Origin: Acidimicrobiia bacterium
GTDB lineage: Bacteria > Actinomycetota > Acidimicrobiia > Acidimicrobiales > Aldehydirespiratoraceae
Reading direction: 5' to 3'
DNA: 64,000 nucleotides
Assembly (NCBI GenBank): GCA_022820805.1
Contig: JAJEEV010000041.1
Span: forward strand, 62,001-126,000
Shown here: one piece after another, positions 58,147 to 64,000 of the stretch
Layout of the letters: each line of letters starts with the position of its first letter
How positions within the stretch are numbered: position 1 is the stretch's first letter
The notes under the pieces: model-generated
What the model saw: only the letters and a program-made list of their open reading frames with translations
What the model was told of the DNA's origin: nothing
Database searches by the model: none
Made by a program: the position numbers and the translations under genes

Positions 58147-59484
58147 ATGGCACTGATTGACACCGACGGCCGGTTCCGGGTCAGCCGTCGCATCTACCAC
58201 GACCCCGAGATCCATCGCCGTGAGCTGGACTCGATCTTCAAGAAGTCATGGTTCTTCGTGGGGCACGCCTCGGAGATTCCCGAGCCCGGCGACTACGTGA
58301 CCAGGCCGCTGGGCGCCGACCCGGTGATCGTGAACCGGGACCGCGACGGCAGCGTCCACGTGATGCTGAACTCCTGCTCGCACCGCGGCGTGATGCTCTG
58401 CCGTGCCGAACGGGGCCGCACCAAGGCCCACCGCTGCTCCTATCACGGCTGGGCCTACGGTCTCGACGGCGCGTGCCGGGCCGTGACCTACGAGAAGGAG
58501 GTGTACGGCCCGGACCTCGACAAGTCGCGCTTCGACCTTCGCTCGGCCCGGGTCGAGGTCCTGCACGGGCTGATATTCGCCACCTGGGACCACCGGGGAC
58601 CGTCGCTGGCCGAGGCCCTGGGCCACATGACCTACTACTTCGACGCGCTGTTCGGGAAGTTCGACAACGGGTTCGAGGTGATGGGCTCACCGGTGCGGAC
58701 CCGCATCTCCGCCAACTGGAAGGCCGAGACCGAGAACCTGTCCGGCGACGGCTACCACACCATGATCACCCACGAGACCGCCCTGCGGTTCGGGCTGTTC
58801 CCCAGCCCCGAGGACGTGGCCCCCTACGGCGATCCCATCGGCTCGAAGTTCCCCGGCCGGACGGTGCAGTGCGGCAACGGCCATACCATCCGGATCCAGC
58901 ACCTGCCCATCGAGACCCACCCGCCGGGCTTCCTCGGGTACCCGGAGCACCTCTGGCCCGAGATAGAGCGCAACCTCAAGCCGGGCCAGGTCGACATCAT
59001 GGCCCGCACGTCGGTCACCCACGGCAGCGTGTTCCCCAACCTCTCGTTCCTCGAGAACTTCAAGACCGCCACCGACGGGCCCGGCTCTATGTGCCGCTAC
59101 ACCCGGCTCACCCTCAAGGTCCCCGTCGACGAGGGCTCGACCGAGATCTGGTGGTGGCATCTCGTGCCGGCCGACGCCTCCGAGCACTGGAAGGAACGCT
59201 CGCAGCGGGCCTATCTCAGGACCAACGGCCCCGGCGGGATGTTCGAGCTCGACGACAACGAGAACTTCCTCGGCATGGCCGCGGCCAACAGCGGACCGGT
59301 CGGGCTCGACCAGCACTACGACTATGTGGCCGGCACCCACCATCCCGACGCCCATGGCCTGGAATGGCCCGGCCATGTGCAGGACGCCGACCGCAGCGAG
59401 CACACCCTGCGGGGCTTCCTCACCGAGTGGCGCCGCCGCATGGAGTTGACCGCAGTCTCCGAGCCGGCCGGGTCCGGCCGATGA
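58147..59484 (+). CDS. Rieske ring-hydroxylating dioxygenase alpha subunit
   Basis: A 445-aa oxygenase. Rieske ligands are C77-S-H79 and C97-S-Y-H100. The iron centre is in AETENLSGDGYHTMITHE, with bridging D201 and ligands H204 and H209. The sequence and length fit naphthalene/biphenyl-dioxygenase-type alpha subunits. ATG 58147 follows GAGGGGGA. The stop overlaps the beta-subunit start by 4 nt. No ferredoxin or reductase is encoded nearby. Confidence 0.92.
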   Translation: MALIDTDGRFRVSRRIYHDPEIHRRELDSIFKKSWFFVGHASEIPEPGDYVTRPLGADPVIVNRDRDGSVHVMLNSCSHRGVMLCRAERGRTKAHRCSYHGWAYGLDGACRAVTYEKEVYGPDLDKSRFDLRSARVEVLHGLIFATWDHRGPSLAEALGHMTYYFDALFGKFDNGFEVMGSPVRTRISANWKAETENLSGDGYHTMITHETALRFGLFPSPEDVAPYGDPIGSKFPGRTVQCGNGHTIRIQHLPIETHPPGFLGYPEHLWPEIERNLKPGQVDIMARTSVTHGSVFPNLSFLENFKTATDGPGSMCRYTRLTLKVPVDEGSTEIWWWHLVPADASEHWKERSQRAYLRTNGPGGMFELDDNENFLGMAAANSGPVGLDQHYDYVAGTHHPDAHGLEWPGHVQDADRSEHTLRGFLTEWRRRMELTAVSEPAGSGR

Positions 59485-60035
59485 CGAGGCTTCGCTGGGT
59501 CCACCCGACAACCACCGGGGACCCGGCACCGCTGCAGGTCCATCACGAGTTGGGCCTCTTCTACGCCTACGAGGCCGAGCTGCTCGACGAGTGGCGCCTC
59601 GACGAGTGGCTCCACCTCACCGACGAGGGCTTCACCTACCTCGTCCCGGTGCCGCTGGTGACCGACCAGCACCCGCAGCTCGGCTACGACCCGTCCGCCC
59701 TGTTCATGGACGAGACCCGTGACTCGATCGCAGAGAACTGGGTGGCCCGGCTGACCGACGAGAACATCGCGGTGTCGTGGGCTGATCGGCCTCCGGTGCG
59801 CACCCGCAGGTTCCTGTCGGCGCTGCGGGTCAGGTCCACGGACCACCCCCAGGAGTACCTGGCCCGAATGAACGTGCAGGCGTCGATGGCCCGGCACGGC
59901 ACCCAGCCCGGCGAGATGATCGGCGAGCGATTCGACGTCGTCCGTCGGTCCGGAGACTCGTTCCGCCTAGTGTCGCGGTTCGTGGTCCTGCTGAGCGCGA
60001 TAGTGGACGCGCCCCGCCCCCGGACCATCCTTTGA
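59481..60035 (+). CDS. Ring-hydroxylating dioxygenase beta subunit
   Basis: A 184-aa SnoaL-fold small subunit. HHELGLFYAYEAELLDEWRLDEWLHLTDEGFTYLVPV is typical, as are the later RTRRFLSALRVRSTDHPQEYLARMNV and ERFDVVRRSGDSFRLVSRFVVLLS. It overlaps the alpha subunit by ATGA and is probably its stable partner. Confidence 0.9.
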   Translation: MTRLRWVHPTTTGDPAPLQVHHELGLFYAYEAELLDEWRLDEWLHLTDEGFTYLVPVPLVTDQHPQLGYDPSALFMDETRDSIAENWVARLTDENIAVSWADRPPVRTRRFLSALRVRSTDHPQEYLARMNVQASMARHGTQPGEMIGERFDVVRRSGDSFRLVSRFVVLLSAIVDAPRPRTIL

Positions 60036-60052
60036 ACGGCAGAGGAGGAGCT

Positions 60053-60976
60053 ATGAGCATGAGACTGCGCAGGATCGACTTCGGGGTGCGCGACGTCGAG
60101 GCCCAGGCACACTTCCTGCGCGAGGCGTTCGCCCTGGTGCAGGAGGAGGACGGAGCCGGCGGCGCCCGGTTCTCCGCGCCGGGGTCGGTCGAGCCCGCGG
60201 TCGCGACTCTGCGGCCGGCCCCCGTCGACCGGGTCGATGCGGTGGCGTTCGCGGTCGAGAGCCCCGATCAGGTCGATCGGATGCACGCTCACCTCGCGGA
60301 CCTCGACGCCGGCGTGGTCGGCGGTCCCGGCCCGACCCCCGAGGGCGGGTACGGCTTCGAGTTGTTCGACCCGGAGGGCCATCTCCTGTCCATTGCGGCC
60401 GGCACGCCGACGCGGACCCCGCCGGGCCCCCGGCGGGGAAACGGCGTGCCCATGGACCTGAGTCACGTCGTGTTCAACAGCGGTGACATCGACGGGCTCT
60501 CGCGGTGGTACTGCGCCGCGCTCGGCTTCCGTATCACCGACTGGCTGGAGGACAAGCTCGTGTTCATGACCACCAGCCGCTACCACCATCAGATCGCGCT
60601 GGCCGCGAGCTCGGATCCGGGCCTGAACCATGTCGCCTTCGAGTGCGCCGACATCGACGACTTCATGCGGGCCACCGGCCGGACCATGCGGATGGGCCAC
60701 GAGGTGCTGTGGGGACCGGGCCGGCACGGTCCCGGCGACAACGCTTTCGCCTACTTCCGCTCGCCCGCCGGCTTCATCTGTGAGTTCACGACCGAACTCA
60801 AGGTCGTCGACAGCCCGGACTGGGTCGCGAGCACATGGCAGTCGGTGCCCGAGCAGTCGGACCTGTGGGGAACGTCGAACCCCCGGCCCAACGACGCCTT
60901 CAGGGGCGTGCCGGACCCGGGCCTGGGAATCCTCCCCGGCAGCCCCGAGGAACTCGAACTCCTGGTAGCCCGCTGA
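60053..60976 (+). CDS. Two-domain VOC extradiol-type dioxygenase
   Basis: A 307-aa protein with two VOC modules joined by a Pro/Arg-rich linker (118-132). The C-terminal domain has the H-H-E iron site: H138 in MDLSHVVF, H193 in LNHVAFEC, E244 in FICEFTTEL, plus the GPGRHGPGDNAFAYFRSPAG signature of biphenyldiol/catechol 2,3-dioxygenases. The N-terminal domain lacks the first His (RIDFGV) and looks non-catalytic, as in classical type I extradiol enzymes. ATG 60053 follows GAGGAGG. It probably cleaves the diol made by the Rieske dioxygenase. Confidence 0.85.
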   Translation: MSMRLRRIDFGVRDVEAQAHFLREAFALVQEEDGAGGARFSAPGSVEPAVATLRPAPVDRVDAVAFAVESPDQVDRMHAHLADLDAGVVGGPGPTPEGGYGFELFDPEGHLLSIAAGTPTRTPPGPRRGNGVPMDLSHVVFNSGDIDGLSRWYCAALGFRITDWLEDKLVFMTTSRYHHQIALAASSDPGLNHVAFECADIDDFMRATGRTMRMGHEVLWGPGRHGPGDNAFAYFRSPAGFICEFTTELKVVDSPDWVASTWQSVPEQSDLWGTSNPRPNDAFRGVPDPGLGILPGSPEELELLVAR

Positions 60977-60977
60977 C

Positions 60978-63269
60978 TCAGGCCGTCGCCGGGCTCGAAC
61001 GGCAGAGGGCGTGGAGGCGTTCGGGGGTGATGGGCAGCGACGTGACCGCCCCGGGGCGGTCGAGGGCGTCGTCGACAGCGGCCGCGATGACCGCTCCGCA
61101 GGCGTTGGTGCCGCCCTCGCCGGCGCCCTTGACGCCGAGCGGGTTCAGCGGGCTGGGAGCGTCCTCGGACAGCAGGATCTCCAGCTCGGGCATCTCGGCC
61201 GCGGTGGGCATCAGGTAGTCCATGAACGTGGTCACCTGGGGCTGGCCGATCTCGTCGTAGCTGAAGTCCTCGAACAGCGCCCCGCCGAAGCCCTGGGCCG
61301 CGCCGCCGACGATCTGGCCCTCCACCAGCATCGGGTTGATGGCCCGCCCGATGTCGTAGGCGATCACGTAGCGCTCTATCGACAGGCTGCCGGTGTCCGC
61401 ATCGAGGGCCACCACCCCGGCGTGCAGCCCGTACGGGTAGTTCATGTGGCTGGTCAGGTACCACTCCTCGGTCACCAGCCCCGGACGGCCATCGGCGTAG
61501 GGCGACGCAGGACCCAGCGCGGACGCGACCTCGCCCAGCGAGACCGCCCGGGTGGGCGAGCCGGCCACCCTCACCGCGCCGTCGACCAGCTCCAGGTCGG
61601 CGGGGTTGGCCTCCAGCATCTCGGCCGCGACCTCGATGGCCCGCTGTCGCAGCGCGAGGCTGGCGTCGTGGGTGGCGGTGCCCGCCATCACGGTCGCCCT
61701 GCTGGCGAAGGCGCCCATCCCGTAGGACATCTGATCGGTCTGGCCGTGGACCACCGAGATCCGGTCCAGGCCCACGTCGAGGGTCTCCGCGCAGATCTGG
61801 GCCATGACCGTCTCGAATCCCTGACCCACCGACGCCTCTCCGGTGGTTACCGTCACGCAGCCCGACGGGTCCACCTCGACCCGGCTCCCCGCGAAGGGGC
61901 CGAGGCCCGACTTCTCGACGAAGAAGCCGATGCCCAGACCGACCAGTTCGCCGGCTGCCCGCCGCTCGGCCAGCGACCAGGTCAGGGCCGGGTAGTCGAT
62001 GTGGCCCAGGACCCGGTCGAGCATCATCTCGTACTTGCCGGAGTCGTAGACGACCGCCGTGCCGAGGGCGTCGATGCCCCGCTCGAACGGCATCTCGGTG
62101 GGTGCGATCAGATTGCGGCGCCGTATCTCGGCCCGGTCGACTCCCAACTCGGCTGCGACCGCGTCGAGGGCCCTCTCCCGCACGAAGGTGCTCTCGTAGC
62201 GCCCCGGCGCCCGGTAGGTGCCGGCCGGGGTCTTGTTCGACAGTCGCACCCGGCCGGTCACGCGGTAGTTCGGGATCCGGTACGGGCCCGGCAGCATGGC
62301 CGCGGCCAGCGTCGCCACGGTCGCTCCGTGGGTGCGCACATAGGCGCCCTGATCGCTGACGAACTCCACCTCCAGACCCTCGATCACCCCCGAGTCGTCG
62401 GTGGCGACCCGCAGGCGGTGGCGCTGATCACGGGAGTGGTTCGCCGCCACCAGATGCTCGTGGCGGTCCTCGATCCACTTCACCGGCCGGCCCAGCCGCA
62501 ACGCCGCCAACGCCACCAGCACGTCCTCGGGGTACAGCTCGCCCCGCACGCCGAATCCGCCCCCCACATGGGCTTCACGCAGCACCACCCGCGACGGTGG
62601 CAGGCCCAGCATCGCAGCCAGGGCGTCGCGGTTCTGGAACGGGACCTTGGCCGCACCAAGGAACTCGAGCGTCTGTGTCGTGCGATGGTGCACCGCCAGC
62701 GCCCCCCGGCACTCCAGTGGCACGCCGGTGTGGCGCCCGACCCCGAATTCGGCCTCGATCACGTGCTCGGCCCGGGCGAAGGCGGCGTCGACATCGCCGG
62801 TCTGCTCGGTGAACACATAGGCCTCGGTGTCGAGCCGCCCGTCGAAGTCGCCGAGCGGACCGGTGGTGTCGAGCACCGGCGCCAGTTCCGACACCTCCAA
62901 GATCACGGCCTCCGCACCGTCCTCCGCGGTGTAGGGGTCGGTGGCGAAGACCACCGCGACCGGCTCGCCCACGTAGCGCACCCGCTCCTGGGCCAGGATC
63001 GGCTGGCGGTAGGGCACCATCTGGTCGGCACCTACCTGCCTGAAGTCGATGGGTGCGATGTCGGAGACATCGACGCCCGTCCAGACCGCGGCCACGCCGG
63101 GCACGGCCAGCGCCCCGGTGGCGTCTATCGACTCGATCGTGCCGTGGGCCGCGTGGGATCTGACGACCCGCATGTGGAGCTGGTGCGGAAGGCTGATGTC
63201 AGCGACGAAGCGGCCCTCGCCCCGCAGCAGGGGCCGGTCCTCCAGACGCGGGACCGACTCGCCGATCAC
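60978..63269 (-). CDS. Molybdenum hydroxylase large subunit (second system, large subunit B)
   Basis: A 763-aa molybdopterin subunit. It has LLRGEGRFVADI, VGGGFGVRGELYPEDVLVAL, GTYRAPGRYESTFVRERALD near residue 350, and VKGAGEGGTNACGAVIAAAVDDA near 718 with the catalytic Glu. The loop TYRAPG excludes CO dehydrogenase. I chose GTG 63269 because it overlaps the small-subunit stop by 4 nt; the frame is open to 63335. It converges tail-to-tail on the extradiol dioxygenase gene with 1 bp between stops, and is similar to the 52856 subunit. Confidence 0.92.
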   Translation of the reverse strand: MIGESVPRLEDRPLLRGEGRFVADISLPHQLHMRVVRSHAAHGTIESIDATGALAVPGVAAVWTGVDVSDIAPIDFRQVGADQMVPYRQPILAQERVRYVGEPVAVVFATDPYTAEDGAEAVILEVSELAPVLDTTGPLGDFDGRLDTEAYVFTEQTGDVDAAFARAEHVIEAEFGVGRHTGVPLECRGALAVHHRTTQTLEFLGAAKVPFQNRDALAAMLGLPPSRVVLREAHVGGGFGVRGELYPEDVLVALAALRLGRPVKWIEDRHEHLVAANHSRDQRHRLRVATDDSGVIEGLEVEFVSDQGAYVRTHGATVATLAAAMLPGPYRIPNYRVTGRVRLSNKTPAGTYRAPGRYESTFVRERALDAVAAELGVDRAEIRRRNLIAPTEMPFERGIDALGTAVVYDSGKYEMMLDRVLGHIDYPALTWSLAERRAAGELVGLGIGFFVEKSGLGPFAGSRVEVDPSGCVTVTTGEASVGQGFETVMAQICAETLDVGLDRISVVHGQTDQMSYGMGAFASRATVMAGTATHDASLALRQRAIEVAAEMLEANPADLELVDGAVRVAGSPTRAVSLGEVASALGPASPYADGRPGLVTEEWYLTSHMNYPYGLHAGVVALDADTGSLSIERYVIAYDIGRAINPMLVEGQIVGGAAQGFGGALFEDFSYDEIGQPQVTTFMDYLMPTAAEMPELEILLSEDAPSPLNPLGVKGAGEGGTNACGAVIAAAVDDALDRPGAVTSLPITPERLHALCRSSPATA

Positions 63270-63745
63270 GATCGCATCTGGTCTCGGGCCGAGTGCACCG
63301 AGGTGATGATGTTCTGGTAGCCGGTGCACCGGCACAGGTTCGACGCCAGCACCTCGCGCAGCTCCTCGTCACCGATGTCGGGACGGGACTCGAGAACCGA
63401 CGTGGCCAGCATCAGGAAGCCCGGTGTGCAGAAGCCGCACTGCAGCCCGTGATGCTCCCAGAAGGCCTGCTGGATGGGATGGAGGCTCTCGCCGTCGGCG
63501 AGTCCCTCCACCGTGCGGATCGCCTGGCCGGAGCACTGGACCGCGAACATGAGACAGGCCCGCACCGGCTCGTCGTCGACCAGCACGGTGCAGGCGCCGC
63601 ACACGCCGTGCTCGCAGCCGAGGTGGGTTCCGGTCAGCCCGCATTCCTCGCGCAACGTGTCGGCCAGGGTCTTGCGGGGCTCCACGGCCACGTCGTAGGG
63701 CTGGCCATTCACTGTCAGGGTCAACTCGGCACGGCGCGCGGTCAT
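63266..63745 (-). CDS. Molybdenum hydroxylase small (2Fe-2S) subunit (second system)
   Basis: A 159-aa iron-sulfur subunit. C44, C49, C52 and C64 hold the first cluster, and C103, C106, C138 and C140 the second (CGFC, CRC). It sits between two large-subunit genes, overlapping each by 4 nt. It shares strong similarity with the 51484 gene. No FAD subunit of this system lies within the window. Confidence 0.93.
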   Translation of the reverse strand: MTARRAELTLTVNGQPYDVAVEPRKTLADTLREECGLTGTHLGCEHGVCGACTVLVDDEPVRACLMFAVQCSGQAIRTVEGLADGESLHPIQQAFWEHHGLQCGFCTPGFLMLATSVLESRPDIGDEELREVLASNLCRCTGYQNIITSVHSARDQMRS

Positions 63746-63999
63746 TGTCGGCCTCCTGTGGTCGCGGGTTGTACCCGGCGGATCAGCTCCCGCACCCGGG
63801 CGGGGGTGGCCGGCATCTCGTTGACCTCGATCCCCAGGGGCGTCAGCGCGTCCGAGACGGCGTTCAGCACCGCGGCCGGGGCGCCGATGGCACCGCCCTC
63901 CCCCACCCCTTTGGCTCCGGTGATCGACGCGTCGGTGATGGTCTGGATATGGGTCACCTCGATGGTGGGGACCTCGGCCGCCGTCGGGGGAAGGAAGTC
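63742..63999 (-). CDS. Molybdenum hydroxylase large subunit, C-terminal end (runs off window)
   Basis: The visible 85 residues begin DFLPPTAAEVPTIEV, the C-terminal domain of a CoxL-like subunit, then SITGAKGVGEGGAIGAPAAVLNAVSDALTPLG with the catalytic Glu, and end at the stop 63742. It is a different protein from the 60978 large subunit, so this system encodes two large subunits. The 5' part lies outside the window. Confidence 0.85.
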   Translation of the reverse strand, partial: DFLPPTAAEVPTIEVTHIQTITDASITGAKGVGEGGAIGAPAAVLNAVSDALTPLGIEVNEMPATPARVRELIRRVQPATTGGRQ

Positions 64000-64000
64000 C

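Noticed and set aside
61011-63320. Plus-strand open frame of 769 codons opposite the second molybdenum hydroxylase
   Set aside because: The minus strand carries all xanthine-oxidase-family motifs; the plus frame is a shadow.
1-64000. CRISPR array, prophage or insertion sequence
   Set aside because: No regularly spaced repeats, no phage structural or integrase genes, and no transposase were seen; the only dispersed repeat is the 60-bp element.

Overview
High-GC (roughly 70 % by eye) chromosomal DNA of an actinobacterium. The lineage markers are a NucS mismatch endonuclease (4207), a mycothiol S-conjugate amidase (12620), three F420-type luciferase-like oxidoreductases, a DUF222/HNH protein, many GTG starts, and a recurrent TANNNT box 6-9 nt before start codons that implies leaderless mRNAs. 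An Acidimicrobiia-like organism is my inference. I see no rRNA, tRNA, CRISPR array, complete insertion sequence, prophage or recognisable transcription factor.

Layout. 1-4127 (minus): SDR, F420-type oxidoreductase, class I aldolase, FGGY kinase and a partial 2-hydroxyacid dehydrogenase, which look like a small sugar or polyol catabolic operon. 4207-13915: housekeeping and envelope genes (NucS, VanW-domain protein, PAP2 phosphatase, thermonuclease-like lipoprotein, YdjC-like deacetylase, Mca with an SCP2-like partner, PhoU/TrkA_C regulator), followed by an MgtE-type transporter. 15287-22161: ParA, a small membrane protein, a RecB/Cas4-like Fe-S nuclease, and a complete type IIA topoisomerase pair whose A subunit lacks a good GyrA box. 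22412-38565: HNH protein, membrane protein, CoA-transferase, Nudix, ABC-2 exporter, P450, SDR, amidohydrolase, heme-oxygenase-like diiron protein and an AAA/DUF4143 ATPase. 38777-43940: a first set of Rieske oxygenases with an F420-type oxidoreductase, a cupin and a hydrolase.

44572-64000 is the most interesting part. It is an almost continuous catabolic locus. A HAAT/Liv-type ABC importer (binding protein, two permeases, two ATPases) runs into a ring-opening amidohydrolase of the cyanuric acid hydrolase/barbiturase family and a Rieske oxygenase. Next come a three-subunit molybdenum hydroxylase, an ACMSD-like amidohydrolase, a DapA-family lyase, an ornithine-cyclodeaminase-family protein, a two-subunit Rieske dioxygenase and an extradiol-type VOC dioxygenase. 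A second molybdenum hydroxylase on the opposite strand has two large subunits around one small subunit. Most start and stop codons overlap, so the plus-strand genes look like one expression unit. My reading is import, oxidation and ring opening of an N-heterocyclic compound with an imide-type ring. The substrate is unknown, and the amidohydrolase lacks two of the three arginines expected for cyanuric acid.

Non-coding features include a 60-bp element present twice in opposite orientation (7443 and 28661), several hairpins and palindromes, and an 11-bp-period direct repeat in the 25203-25256 divergent promoter. No gene-free stretch exceeds about 250 bases.
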